Source of the DNA: a virus
Strand: one strand, 5' to 3'
IMG/VR virus record: IMGVR_UViG_3300037246_001555
Coordinates: 1 to 64,000 of that record
DNA: 64,000 bases
Each line of letters starts with the position of its first letter. Within the stretch, counting starts at the first letter, position 1. The notes beneath the pieces were generated by a model that was not told where the DNA came from, ran no database searches, and saw nothing but the letters and a program-made list of their open reading frames with translations. The position numbers and the translations under genes were made by a program. Positions 17,901-26,043 of this stretch are shown piece by piece.

Positions 17901-18139
17901 CCCGTTTTGAGGGCCCTGCAAAGGTAGACAAGTATGAGTGGCGCTTACCAGAGAACAAGGATGAGCACGTAGAACAGACAGTAGCCCCCGGCGATTTGCT
18001 CATTAAGCCTGAGGCTCTCGCTCTCAAGCCTACTAAGTCGCCTAAACGCTCAGGCATACAGCATGGCGCTGATGACTGGAATTTCACTAATGTACCCGAT
18101 ACTTCGTGGTATGCTTTCGGAATGATTGAGGATTTGTAG
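14930..18139 (+). CDS. Large tail fibre/adhesin with cadherin-like repeats and C-terminal triplicated module
   Basis: A 1069-aa protein with a TTG start behind GAGGAGAG. The N-terminal 390 residues are beta-rich with a possible receptor-binding jelly-roll region. Residues about 392-823 hold four repeats of about 105 aa resembling cadherin_3/CSPG-type repeats (F.RVSA....TTWTQSEVTA.DIVFIDD....PSYDLSVTN). Residues about 825-1064 are three copies of a 78-82 aa unit containing KYEWRLP, EQTV, PGDLLIKP and KSPKRSGIQHG with several tryptophans. No signal peptide is present, as expected for a virion protein. It is a likely host-recognition fibre. The triplicated C-terminus may trimerise or bind glycan. 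Confidence 0.8.
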   Translation: MSITTIIQSDIESRDNDYIGLASNNTDAEEINLVVGDVFLGIQSSFLCGFNNAVVPPNSEITSAVCDFFTDPLFGPPQTGAITCDIKAPDREAGSDDGSLKYFPFYGRDTEVGIGWRFHGSDTFHVHVKSDVGGTIADTTGVATTRSDPVAQTSGINEVAQKFTVGTSVTLGSVDLTLARVGTGGGNWQASIVAPLSSPSDGSIPGNQNATVFVRPNLAISDVVVGSTISTSETVVTFSFSGDEQVTLPAGDYYVRLFKSDGDVTDSSNYLNTYLNRTFLGSAGMRHTANVVGLGKFNYPVDADILVAARTFELSTSVAWVMPDPMNQLTRHSTPSLAVLVQEIVDDPGYIQGNHIALNFTATGETNKRSLIAFIAAIPALGPRLHITYKPAPTITLNLGSISQGVTVNMNGFISADSIEPAQDDADLVLDVTGVTAGQFELTTDSGTAITQFTQGQIDSSLVVFVPDGTNVTPAWSVQATDDIPLKSNVIPAIVIFTALDPSLDVNQLTLIRAATVSITAAEMLASDTGQDDADLIFTVSSVTGGQFERVSASGIEITTWTQSEVTANDIVFIDDGNVTAPSYDLSVTNNASLFDGPDAATITFTAPLPVISTNQLTLVRAETVLITAAEMQASDLAQSNSTLVFTVSSVSGGQFERVSAPSVAITTWNQSEVTASDIVFIDNDDATAPSYDLLITNDASQTDGPDAATITFTTGPTLVTNQLTLTQGQTVGLTSNVMRATATDADQDEGDLIFTISSLTNGQFQRLSAPGIVITTWTQSEVTAGDIVFIDDDDRIAPAYDLSVTNDESVSDGPFAATITFSFRRWTEVAGPSRVDKYEWRLPNNDQLHVEQTVGPGDLLIKPEDISLKPTKSPKRSGIQHGQDDWDFDPIPVTRWYVASETVMPGSWTDVDGPTKLDKYEWRLPNNGDQHGEQTVAPGDLLIKPSQLELVPTKSPKRSGIQHGQDDWNFNTVPDTSWYTASEPLVGGWTRFEGPAKVDKYEWRLPENKDEHVEQTVAPGDLLIKPEALALKPTKSPKRSGIQHGADDWNFTNVPDTSWYAFGMIEDL
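17405..18115 (+). repeat. Three tandem ~245-bp coding repeats at the 3' end of the fibre gene
   Basis: Three direct repeats encode the KYEWRLP...KSPKRSGIQHG unit. A 20-base core, AAACGCTCAGGCATACAGCA, recurs exactly at 17555, 17801 and 18044, giving periods of 246 and 243 bp. Between the cores the copies differ mainly at third codon positions. Confidence 0.9.
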
Positions 18140-20320
18140 ATGTCTATTAGAGAAGGAACCTTTTACGGCATTTGGCCCGTCCTTGACGGCAAGCCCCTCA
18201 ATTTGCAGTGGGGTGAGGTACGGTCAAACACCGCTGAGACCAAAGCTATTGTACGTAACTCGGTCCAAGAGCTTGAGACGGGCGTTGACGAACTCAACGC
18301 GCTTCGCGCTCTCTTGGGGCAGGCATATGGCGACCTATCCTTTCGTAACAAGTACCGCTTCTTCTATGATAGCGCAACTCAGGAGATGTGCTGTCAGAAG
18401 AATGACGGTACTGTGGATACTCCTGTGTGGACCGATGCTTGGTGCGTTCGATTCCACGACGGTCAGTTCCAAGCCGTAGGTCAAGGAGGCATACAGTCCA
18501 ACGCAGGATTCTATGGCCCCGGTCTACAGACAATTGAGGAGGTTGCTGAATCCGGTTCTTTGGCTGACAGTTCGGTTCTCAACCCCTCCAAGATCTTCTT
18601 CAGAGCATCTGACGGTCTTGAGGTAGAGAAGATTACTTCTGGAGCCAATAAAGGCCAGCCCGAGATTCGCTTCACTCAGCCTTTTGGCCGCGCTACTCAG
18701 TTCTTCAGATCAGGGAGCGTTTGGCAGGTATCCCATCTGTTTGGAGTTACCCCCGTTCTTGCTCAAGTCATGGACTCAGACGACAGAATCGTGATACCCG
18801 ATACGGCCGACGTATCTGATCCGAATACTGCGTGGTTCTACTTCAACGATACTTTTACCGGCTCTGTGTACATCGCCTCCGGCGGTGCAGGGGCGGCGGC
18901 TCTAGTCCCGCTTGATCCATTCTACCTTGTTGTCCGCACAGACGAACAGCCCACGGACGGTCATGTGCTTGATCCTAACGCGCACTTGATTTTTGATTCG
19001 CGGGATTTCTATGTGAATGTAGATCTGGACGACGCTCATGGGGGTGCGACCCCCACAGCTTTTCTTAGTCTGACGGACAACGCCCATAGCGGTGTGACCT
19101 TCACGGACGGCACTAACGAGTACATCGCCGCCCAGCTCCTAAACGTCAACGAGGACAGATTCTATCTCTCTTCAGACAAATCAGGGAAGCCAGTCCTCAA
19201 CAGTCAGTTCCGCGACACTACAGATTTCGGGGCGCATGTCCGGATGGATGATTCTCTGAATGTGGAGAACACCGTCACGGCCGAGGCGTTTTATCTGGCC
19301 CCGGGCTCCGGAGGAGAGATCAGTAAGAGAGGCAACGATCTTTTGATCAAGTCTCGTGACGGACAGGTAGTTATTGACGATGAGCTGCTTGTGGAAAATC
19401 AGGTGGTCGCCGAGGCCTTCTATGTGAAGAATGGGAATGAGCTGACCTCTCTACGGTTTAGAGAGAGCGACGGTAGCCCCTCTATTCAGAACGTACAGGA
19501 TGTCATTGTTCCTTCCAATACTTTGACTGATAACGGTGACGGTACCGTCACGCTAACAGCGGTAGCGGGCGCACTAGACATCAAGGACGAGAACAATGTG
19601 TATCTCGCGCCGAATGTCCTTACATTCGCGAACGCCTTCTTCTACTTGACCAATGATTCTAGTGGCGATCCGGTAGCGAATCTACAACCGGATGTAGCCG
19701 GCTCAGGCGCGCTAGACATCAAGGATGAGAACAATACATACACCGCTCCAAACGCTTTGACGTTTGCCAATGATTACTTTTACCTCACCAACGACTCGGT
19801 CGGTGACCCTGTGTGTAATCTACATTCCGGGTCGTTGTTTCCTCCGTCTATATTCACAGATGTAGGAACAGGAGCAAATCAGACAGTAACTGGCAGTGAG
19901 CTAGACATCGCTGATATGATAGGTTTTGAATTCCCATCCACCCCGGACGGGCATAAGACGTTTCAAATAGAGGCAATTATACCGTTCAATATGATCGCCT
20001 TCAGCGTTGGTGGAGGGGAGGCGACTGTAATTGTGACTATAAGATTGTATCTAGGGCCAAATGGAGATAAAGATGACACGGTTGTAGGCGGCCATCAGCG
20101 GTACGCTCAGGTTAACCTGGGGGGTCAAACCATCAATTCACGAGGAGAAGTAGTGTTCAACCGCCGACTGACTCCTTCTGCCGGCGATAAGTTTGGTTTC
20201 TCTGTTATAGACGACGGTGCAGTAGGTGCAGGAGGTAATAGTACTTCGTTTCTCCTCATTAAGAGTTCGTCTTCTGCCGGTATCCGCCCCTTCGTCACAG
20301 TCACTCAGACCTCGGAATAA
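18140..20320 (+). CDS. Tail fibre/spike-like virion protein
   Basis: A 726-aa protein starting immediately after the previous stop. The N-terminus (MSIREGTFYGIWPVLDGKPLNLQWG) is likely a virion-attachment part. The middle contains FFRSGSVWQVSHLFGVTPVLAQVMDSDDRIVIPD, a beta-rich fold common in phage fibre proteins. Two copies of a segment beginning GALDIKDENN, each about 45 residues, lie near residues 475-560. The C-terminal 160 residues (FTDVGTGANQTVTGSELDI onwards) are beta-rich and may form the receptor-binding tip. It is the second fibre in the unit from the promoter at 14792, and the receptor is unknown. Confidence 0.75.
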   Translation: MSIREGTFYGIWPVLDGKPLNLQWGEVRSNTAETKAIVRNSVQELETGVDELNALRALLGQAYGDLSFRNKYRFFYDSATQEMCCQKNDGTVDTPVWTDAWCVRFHDGQFQAVGQGGIQSNAGFYGPGLQTIEEVAESGSLADSSVLNPSKIFFRASDGLEVEKITSGANKGQPEIRFTQPFGRATQFFRSGSVWQVSHLFGVTPVLAQVMDSDDRIVIPDTADVSDPNTAWFYFNDTFTGSVYIASGGAGAAALVPLDPFYLVVRTDEQPTDGHVLDPNAHLIFDSRDFYVNVDLDDAHGGATPTAFLSLTDNAHSGVTFTDGTNEYIAAQLLNVNEDRFYLSSDKSGKPVLNSQFRDTTDFGAHVRMDDSLNVENTVTAEAFYLAPGSGGEISKRGNDLLIKSRDGQVVIDDELLVENQVVAEAFYVKNGNELTSLRFRESDGSPSIQNVQDVIVPSNTLTDNGDGTVTLTAVAGALDIKDENNVYLAPNVLTFANAFFYLTNDSSGDPVANLQPDVAGSGALDIKDENNTYTAPNALTFANDYFYLTNDSVGDPVCNLHSGSLFPPSIFTDVGTGANQTVTGSELDIADMIGFEFPSTPDGHKTFQIEAIIPFNMIAFSVGGGEATVIVTIRLYLGPNGDKDDTVVGGHQRYAQVNLGGQTINSRGEVVFNRRLTPSAGDKFGFSVIDDGAVGAGGNSTSFLLIKSSSSAGIRPFVTVTQTSE

Positions 20321-20356
20321 CGATTCGAGTTAATCAATTAGCTTGATCAAACAAAC

Positions 20357-20375
20357 GAACGGCATTATTTACTAG
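20357..20375 (+). promoter_or_regulatory. Phage promoter motif (T7-type), plus strand
   Basis: Copy GAACGGCATTATTTACTAG (first base differs from the consensus) followed by GGAAGGGAGC. It drives the 20.5-27.5 kb unit with the portal gene. The 181-bp gap around it shows no terminator after the fibre gene, only the short palindrome TTGATCAA. Confidence 0.75.
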
Positions 20376-20391
20376 GGAAGGGAGCATCTTC

Positions 20392-20439
20392 ATGCCGACA
20401 CGACCGGGCCCCTCCAAGGCTATGAGAACTATTGTTTAG
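20392..20439 (+). CDS. Possible 15-aa leader peptide
   Basis: A frame of 15 codons (MPTRPGPSKAMRTIV) begins 17 nt after the likely +1 of the promoter and has a reasonable GGAG site 7 nt before the ATG. It contains many proline and arginine codons. It could be a translated leader of the portal unit or chance; nothing else supports it. Confidence 0.25.
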   Translation: MPTRPGPSKAMRTIV

Positions 20440-20501
20440 TTTGACGAGTCTGCGCTTATTTTAGGCATATACGTTACGACTGACGCTTAGAGGAGTATTT
20501 C

Positions 20502-20804
20502 ATGCCTGCTTACGTAGGAACAAAGATTACTAGGGTACTTGGCAACGACAGTGCAGATACCCGTACCATCATACCCGCCGACCAGTCTGGTACTATCCTG
20601 GGCATTTATGTTGCTTGTGACGGCGTGCTTGATATTGTGCAAGTTCAGACTGCCGCTGGCGTCGCTCTCGGTACTATCGCCTGTGGCGTAGATAGCACTG
20701 AGCAGATTGAGGTGCCGTTTTTGGTAAGTAACGGTTTGCTGGTTGTGTCTGGTGCCGGAGTAGCCACTACCTTTATTACGGTGATCTTCCGGCCGGACAC
20801 GTAA
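20502..20804 (+). CDS. Small beta-rich virion protein (unknown)
   Basis: A 100-aa protein behind AGAGGAG. It is almost entirely hydrophobic/beta strands (TILGIYVACDGVLDIVQVQTA, VSNGLLVVSGAGVATTFITVIF) without signal or membrane segments. Small beta-sandwich proteins of this type are usually capsid decoration or fibre-tip proteins. It is the first clear gene after the promoter at 20357 and ends one base before the next start. The function is unproven. Confidence 0.65.
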   Translation: MPAYVGTKITRVLGNDSADTRTIIPADQSGTILGIYVACDGVLDIVQVQTAAGVALGTIACGVDSTEQIEVPFLVSNGLLVVSGAGVATTFITVIFRPDT

Positions 20805-20805
20805 G

Positions 20806-21453
20806 ATGGCTCAGACGCGCGGTGACCACGCCGTCAAAGGCGACTTCGTAGTAGGAGGCAATGGCAAGTTCGAGAAGGGTTTGGATTCCTCTTACCTTGA
20901 GATCGTTGATTCAAAGGCGTCGGGGGTGCCCGGAGGTACCTTTACGGGGCATGACCCCGGCGAAGCTGCTTGGCGAACGCGGGACTTGGTTGAGGTAATT
21001 CATGATGATTTCTCTGTTGATACGACCGTAAGCGATACGCCCGGAGCTGGTGGAGATATCACTCTGGGGAAGGGCGTTTACTACGCTGAGATTTCAACCC
21101 CGGCGTTCAATGTCAATGAGCACGTGGCTAGGTTGGCTGATGTTACCGATAATCCGGGCGCGCAAGCCAACACAGTCATTCTGGGAACTACGGAGTTCGC
21201 CGCCGATACAGCCCTATGGATTACCGGCACCGATGGCGACCAGACCGTAGGCCTACCTATCGTCGCCGGGTCGGGGCAAACACGCTCGCAGGTTACAGGC
21301 AGGTTTCAGTTGTTCTCTCAGAGGACCCTAGAGGTTCAACATCGCTGCGCCAACACCCAGGTCATTGATGGATTTGGCAGTGACGGCGCGTTCTATGAGA
21401 CCAACAATATTTTTACTATTGTGAAGATGTGGCAGGTGCGTGATGATATATAG
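20806..21453 (+). CDS. Beta-rich virion structural protein (unknown)
   Basis: A 215-aa protein. The first 70 residues include short glycine turns (KGDFVVGGNGKFEKGLDS), and the rest resembles a jelly-roll: GDITLGKGVYYAEISTPAFNVNEHVARLADVTDN, ADTALWITGTDGDQTVGLPIVAG and QRTLEVQHRCANTQVIDGFG. C1q/TNF-like or fibre-tip folds have this sort of strand spacing. It follows the previous gene by one base. It may be a head fibre or tail accessory. Confidence 0.65.
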   Translation: MAQTRGDHAVKGDFVVGGNGKFEKGLDSSYLEIVDSKASGVPGGTFTGHDPGEAAWRTRDLVEVIHDDFSVDTTVSDTPGAGGDITLGKGVYYAEISTPAFNVNEHVARLADVTDNPGAQANTVILGTTEFAADTALWITGTDGDQTVGLPIVAGSGQTRSQVTGRFQLFSQRTLEVQHRCANTQVIDGFGSDGAFYETNNIFTIVKMWQVRDDI

Positions 21454-21465
21454 GAGGAACGAGTA

Positions 21466-21747
21466 ATGAATGAACATGATACCCGGGGTGAGCTGCTCAT
21501 TCAGCGCGAAGAGCGGAAACATGAGAGATCTAAGGCGAAAGCCGTGGCTTTGGAAGAGACTATGAAAAAGACCATAGCCGCTCAGCTCAAGAATGTGGAC
21601 GTGAAGAGATCTCTTGCTCCTGATGTAATGGCGGCTACAAGCAATCCAAGTCGCCGAGACGAGCTGTTGGATAAGGCGATAGACGGCAAGTATCAGGATG
21701 ACGGGGAAGTCTTTACGGGCTGGGAGGATAAACCGTGGGAGCGGTAA
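21466..21747 (+). CDS. Small charged helical protein (unknown)
   Basis: A 93-aa protein behind GGAGGAACGAGTA. The N-terminal half is highly charged and helical (QREERKHERSKAKAVALEETMKK) and the C-terminal half is acidic with GWEDKPWER. There is no known domain. It lies between small structural genes and the portal in the same unit, so a minor assembly role is possible. Confidence 0.6.
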   Translation: MNEHDTRGELLIQREERKHERSKAKAVALEETMKKTIAAQLKNVDVKRSLAPDVMAATSNPSRRDELLDKAIDGKYQDDGEVFTGWEDKPWER

Positions 21748-21762
21748 CGCAGGAGGCAGCTA

Positions 21763-22167
21763 ATGTCGTGGGGAGATAGTAAGCGAGATCTGATTGTTGC
21801 AGAGAACGCAGCGGCGCAGCGCGAGATTGAACTATTGCGCGAGCAGATTACAGACCTCCGCACCGACCGGACGGAGCTGAAGCAGCAGCTAATGGCGACA
21901 CAGGAGGCCCTTATAGCTAAGGAATCGCCTGAAGCGTATCGAGATCAGAAGTACGCTGAGGATCAGGCTAACCAAGAAGAAGTACCGAACACCCAGAATG
22001 AGGCACTTAGATTGCAGGCTAAACGTGCTGATATCACTCAACAGTGGATGTCCGAAGTTGAGTCTCCTTTGTTCAAAGATGCTGATGACATGATTCAGAT
22101 GCTAATCCCCGCCCTAGGTGTGCCAATGGGGGAGTCTCCTTCCTTACACAATAATGACGAGTCCTAG
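21763..22167 (+). CDS. Coiled-coil protein upstream of the portal
   Basis: A 134-aa protein behind GGAGG. Residues 10-55 form a clear coiled coil (ENAAAQREIELLREQITDLRTDRTELKQQ); the rest is mixed, with a hydrophobic patch DDMIQMLIPALGVPMG. It lies 10 nt before the portal gene. The size and position would fit a separate DNA-recognition terminase protein or an assembly chaperone, but no helix-turn-helix is seen, so the function stays open. Confidence 0.6.
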   Translation: MSWGDSKRDLIVAENAAAQREIELLREQITDLRTDRTELKQQLMATQEALIAKESPEAYRDQKYAEDQANQEEVPNTQNEALRLQAKRADITQQWMSEVESPLFKDADDMIQMLIPALGVPMGESPSLHNNDES

Positions 22168-22177
22168 GGTATAGACG

Positions 22178-24391
22178 GTGAGTACAAGTATCGACTATCG
22201 TAAAAACATCAAGAAGGGTCAGCTCCATCAGATTGATGAGCTGGCTGCTGGTGACGATAAGCTTGGCGGTGCTATTAAAGAGTACGCCGACACTGTGAAC
22301 TCCAACAAGCAGAGCCTGCACTGGCAGCGCTCCGTCCGTTGGATTGAGAATATCTTCTTTACGGCAGGACGTCAGTATGTTGATGATATCCTTGTTTCGC
22401 GTCTAACGAATAACAGTGACTCCTCAGTAGGCGATCTGTCCGTTATTCAAGAAACGACTAAGAATATTCCGAAGCCTACAAACGATCTACTTGGGCGGTA
22501 CATCGAGACTAACATCGCTCTTTTGACTGAGAATCGACCGCGCCCTAGGGTGACTCCGAAGTCGGACAAGGATGAGGATCAAACCGCCGCGGAGCTGTCT
22601 GAGCTGGTGCTAGAGCATTTGTGGGAAGCACTTAAAATGCCCGCTAAGATGCGGGAGACAGCTCGAATGGTGCTGCATACCGGTGTTAGTCTGATTGAAG
22701 TGGCTTGGGACCCCACCGCTCCTAGGCGTATCCAAATCGGAAAAACAAAACAGGAGATTGAGGTAACCCTACCAGAAGGATCTCAGCCAGAAGCTATGGC
22801 TGTTGAGCGAGATGTACCCGTACTAGATGATGAGACGGGGCTGCAAGTCATGGAGGACGAGGTCGAATACGGAGACCTCAGGGCCAACATCGTGACCTCG
22901 TTCCAGTTCCACACCCCAGCGACTCACTTCTGGGAGGATTTGGGCTGGACTCTAAAGGAAGAGTTCGTTGCGATTGACAAGTTGCGTGACAAGTATCTGG
23001 CTCCTCCGAAGCAATCAGCAGGACTGACCAAGGAGAAGGGCTGGGATCTTAACGCGCTGGATAATCTGAAGGAAGAGAATGTCACCTCTCTGTCTCTGTG
23101 GTGGTGGGAGCGAATCTCAGAGTTGGTTGAGGGACCGGGTCCTAGTCTGTATATCGGTTCACCTGATTACTGGGAAGGTCATGTGATTGTCCGGACCTTT
23201 GACAGGGCGCCCTCGAAGATGTGGCCCAGAGGTCGTACCATAATCTCTATTGGAGATGCGGTTCTTTACGACTCCCCGAAGAAGATCGGGGCCAGGGCTT
23301 ACGATCCACGATGGCCTGACCGCTGGCATCCCTATGTACGGTACCGTTGGGAGGGCCAGACAGGCAGTATTCACGGGCGCAGTCTAGTATCGAAGCTGCT
23401 GCCGAAGATCAAGCGCGTTAACGCCATTGACACCACCTTGATTATGTGGCGTCACACGGTGCCCATCGCGACCTGGGTGGCTCCTAAGGGCTCGATGCCA
23501 GTGGAAGATCTATGGACAGGTCGCCCAGGCATGATTTGGGAGTACGATCCACGCCGGACCGCGGGCGCTGCACCGGAGCCTGTCTATCCGCCTCCGTATC
23601 CCACGGCTGCACTAACAGAGCGTGAGACTCAGATATCTGAGATGGAGGCCATTGCCGGCACGGAGCAGGTTCTACGTGGCGAGCGCCCGATCGGCGTAAA
23701 CAGTGCTGCCATGATTGACATTCTACGGAAGCAGGCGCTAGCTAGTCGTTCGGCCACGCTTCAAGAATGGGACGAGTCGCATCAGGAGCTTGGAGAGCTG
23801 ATGCTTCAGACCACTATTCGATACGTTAAGAAAGACCCTCGGTACCTTGAGCGCATTCGTATTCTGGCTCGCGAGAAGCACAGCCGGGTCTCGATTGAGC
23901 AATTCTCAGGCGAAGATCTGGCGGACAACGTTATGGTGCGGGTGGACACGGCTAGCTTGGCTTTGGTGTCCAAGGAAGCCCGCGAGGCTAAAATGATCGA
24001 GGTACTACAGTACCTCCCCAACATTCAGGCTATAGAGGATATTGGCCTACGCCAGGCCATCCTTGATGAGATTGGTCTGAAGAAGGCGCTCATGCCCAGT
24101 GGTCCTGATGTGAACAGAGCGAAGAAGATGGTCTCTCTAATTAAGCAGGGACGATTCGATAGAGTCACCTACATGCCAGAAGACGACCCGTATATTTTCA
24201 AGGCTTTGCTGGTAAACGAATCGAAGAGCGATGGCTTTATTGATCTGCCGCAAGATCAGCAGCAAGCGCTTACTCAGTCCATCGACCTCTATGACCGACA
24301 AATCAAGCTGCGTGAAATGCAACAGCAGCAAATGATGCTCGCCCAAATGGAAATGCAAGCCTCCATGCAAGGCGGCGGGCAACAGGAGTAG
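22178..24391 (+). CDS. Portal protein (head-to-tail connector)
   Basis: A 737-aa protein with a GTG start. Portal features are LHWQRSVRWIENIFFTAGRQYVDD near residues 45-70, NDLLGRYIETNIALLTENRPRPRVTPKS, a HTGVSLIEVAWDP strand, and a long helical stem with LLPKIKRVNAIDTTLIMWRHTVPIATW. The C-terminal IKLREMQQQQMMLAQMEMQ is a Gln/Met-rich helix resembling the barrel or tail of podovirus portals. Twelve copies should form the vertex through which the terminase at 9238 packages DNA. Its position upstream of scaffold and capsid genes supports the call. Confidence 0.85.
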   Translation: MSTSIDYRKNIKKGQLHQIDELAAGDDKLGGAIKEYADTVNSNKQSLHWQRSVRWIENIFFTAGRQYVDDILVSRLTNNSDSSVGDLSVIQETTKNIPKPTNDLLGRYIETNIALLTENRPRPRVTPKSDKDEDQTAAELSELVLEHLWEALKMPAKMRETARMVLHTGVSLIEVAWDPTAPRRIQIGKTKQEIEVTLPEGSQPEAMAVERDVPVLDDETGLQVMEDEVEYGDLRANIVTSFQFHTPATHFWEDLGWTLKEEFVAIDKLRDKYLAPPKQSAGLTKEKGWDLNALDNLKEENVTSLSLWWWERISELVEGPGPSLYIGSPDYWEGHVIVRTFDRAPSKMWPRGRTIISIGDAVLYDSPKKIGARAYDPRWPDRWHPYVRYRWEGQTGSIHGRSLVSKLLPKIKRVNAIDTTLIMWRHTVPIATWVAPKGSMPVEDLWTGRPGMIWEYDPRRTAGAAPEPVYPPPYPTAALTERETQISEMEAIAGTEQVLRGERPIGVNSAAMIDILRKQALASRSATLQEWDESHQELGELMLQTTIRYVKKDPRYLERIRILAREKHSRVSIEQFSGEDLADNVMVRVDTASLALVSKEAREAKMIEVLQYLPNIQAIEDIGLRQAILDEIGLKKALMPSGPDVNRAKKMVSLIKQGRFDRVTYMPEDDPYIFKALLVNESKSDGFIDLPQDQQQALTQSIDLYDRQIKLREMQQQQMMLAQMEMQASMQGGGQQE

Positions 24392-24394
24392 ACA

Positions 24395-25345
24395 ATGGCA
24401 ACAACAGCAGGACGATACGGTCGAGGCGAAGTAGCCAAAGCAAAGAAAAAGGGGCGTAGTGATACGGGCTCTGCTTACGAGTACGGCGGATCGCGAGCCG
24501 CGACTTCATATTTGCGAGGAGACGAAGGCAGTGCGTACCAGCAAGCGTTGGACGTACTGGGTTCTACCCCCTCGATGAAGAAGTCTGGGAAGCTTAGAAA
24601 AGGTGGCACTACCGCAATAAAGCATCAGGACGCTATCCAACGGGCGTCGCGACTTCGTGACGTGGCTTCGAATCGCGCACTGGGGGCGTTTGAAAGGGCT
24701 AGCACCCAGCATTCTAAACCTTGGCTTCAGCGAGCCTCTGAGGGGCTAATCAGTGGCCGCTCTGCGCGTCATTCTCTAGCGAACTTGCAGCAATTCGGAG
24801 GTGAGGGCGTTCGTCATACGGGTCGTACCTCCCGTCGCGCTGCGCTAATGGGCGAGCATGAGTTTGAAGGTCTTGGTATCGAACAAGCCCGCCAGACACG
24901 CGGAAAACTGCGCTCCCTGGCGCAGGGTAATTTTGATCCCTCCCTTATCGGCGACCCCGGTGTCAGGGAAGAAATAGCCCTAGGCAGACCCCAGGGTAGT
25001 ATAGGTATGGAGTACGGTCCGGGCCGTGCTGGCGGGCGAACCGCTGAGTGGCGCGGCGGCGCAGGCACCACGGATATATCTGATGCTGAACGGGCCTATT
25101 CTGGTCTTGCCGGAGGCGCACGGCAGGAGTACCAGTACGACGTCGCGCCGCCCCCTCCTGCAAGCGCGGCTAGGAACCGATGGGGCGGCGTCGGAAGTGG
25201 CTTTGTAGCCGCCCCCGAGAGCGTCAATTATGGGCGCGTGTCAGGTCTTTCAACTATGGATCGCTATGGTCGGACCCCGGAAGAGCAGGATATCTATGAG
25301 GCAGGTAAGAAAAAGAAGGGGAAGGGACCCTTCGGTCTCTTCTAA
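24395..25345 (+). CDS. Basic Gly/Arg-rich protein of unknown function
   Basis: A 316-aa protein with a good GGAG site overlapping the portal end. It is basic and low in hydrophobic core, with Ser/Arg/Gly-rich stretches (GGEGVRHTGRTSRRAALMGEH), a PPPPAS linker and a lysine tail (AGKKKKGKGPFG). Probably a DNA-associated or disordered virion protein. No known family is recognised. It is the first of a series of small basic genes between portal and scaffold. Confidence 0.6.
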   Translation: MATTAGRYGRGEVAKAKKKGRSDTGSAYEYGGSRAATSYLRGDEGSAYQQALDVLGSTPSMKKSGKLRKGGTTAIKHQDAIQRASRLRDVASNRALGAFERASTQHSKPWLQRASEGLISGRSARHSLANLQQFGGEGVRHTGRTSRRAALMGEHEFEGLGIEQARQTRGKLRSLAQGNFDPSLIGDPGVREEIALGRPQGSIGMEYGPGRAGGRTAEWRGGAGTTDISDAERAYSGLAGGARQEYQYDVAPPPPASAARNRWGGVGSGFVAAPESVNYGRVSGLSTMDRYGRTPEEQDIYEAGKKKKGKGPFGLF

Positions 25346-25355
25346 GGATTGAAGT

Positions 25356-25517
25356 ATGCCTGCTGTATCTCAAGCGCAGCACAGCTTCATGCAAATGTGT
25401 GCTTCACAGAAGAGCCGCGCTAAGGCACACGGTAAGTGTCCTCCGCGGCCTATAGCTAGGAAGTTTGCTAAGCTAAAGCTGTCGGCGAAGGCGAAAAGTA
25501 GGGCTTTTGATGCCTGA
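25356..25517 (+). CDS. 53-aa basic protein resembling DUF3008-type phage proteins
   Basis: A short gene, 53 aa, with an AAGGATTGAAGT site and a stop overlapping the next start by 8 nt. The pattern MPAVSQAQHSFMQMCASQK, then ARKFAKLKLSAKAKSRAF resembles the small DUF3008-like proteins (SKAQ...A......SKSM...A..FA) common next to phage structural genes. The C-terminus is lysine-rich. The molecular role is unknown. Confidence 0.6.
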   Translation: MPAVSQAQHSFMQMCASQKSRAKAHGKCPPRPIARKFAKLKLSAKAKSRAFDA

Positions 25518-26034
25518 CAAGAAAGTATCAACTAAGGGTCTATTGCTGGGTCTTGGAGCAGCAGGAACCGCAGCAGCCGGTACAGCGGCTCTCGAAGGGC
25601 GTCTTGCTGAAAGGGCTAGACGCGAAGCCGCGAAGTCTCAATCAAATACGGTTGTAAAGCGGCAGCTCGACCGCCGCACTCGCCAGAAGAAAGTAGCCTC
25701 GGAGTTTCGACTCTCTGAGACTAAGCTCAAAGAGCACCCCGGAAGGAAGTGGGCCACCAAGTCACTGAATGAGAATCCGAATGAGTTTCGAATCCAGACC
25801 CAAAATCAGAGGCTAGCCCGCCGCGCAGCAAAGGCAGCCGGTAGAAGCATGGGCGCTTTTGGGTTGATGGTTGGAGCTGCCGGAGCTGTTTCTGATATAC
25901 GCCGTATTGATCGAGAAGGAGGGCTTTGGGCCAATCGTTTTGGGAAGTTTGTGGAGAAGTTGACTGGCATGCCTCAAGGCTCTTCGGGCCGAGGAATGAC
26001 AGACGCGGAGAGTAGAGCTGCAAACTCATTGTAG
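25510..26034 (+). CDS. Protein with two Gly/Ala-rich hydrophobic segments (unknown)
   Basis: The ATG at 25510 is used, although a TTG lies one codon upstream. The 174-aa protein has two short hydrophobic stretches, LLLGLGAAGTAAAGTAAL (10-27) and GAFGLMVGAAGAVSD (about 115-130), separated by a basic helical region (ARREAAKSQSNTVVKRQLDRRTRQKK). Such proteins may be ejected or membrane-active, but this is a guess. It is part of the tightly spaced unit downstream of the portal. Confidence 0.6.
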   Translation: MPDKKVSTKGLLLGLGAAGTAAAGTAALEGRLAERARREAAKSQSNTVVKRQLDRRTRQKKVASEFRLSETKLKEHPGRKWATKSLNENPNEFRIQTQNQRLARRAAKAAGRSMGAFGLMVGAAGAVSDIRRIDREGGLWANRFGKFVEKLTGMPQGSSGRGMTDAESRAANSL

Positions 26035-26043
26035 GGAGGTAGA

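Noticed and set aside
17405-18115. Regular repeats considered as a CRISPR-like array
   Set aside because: The period is about 245 bp, the repeats are in frame and encode a repeated protein module, and there are no short spacers.
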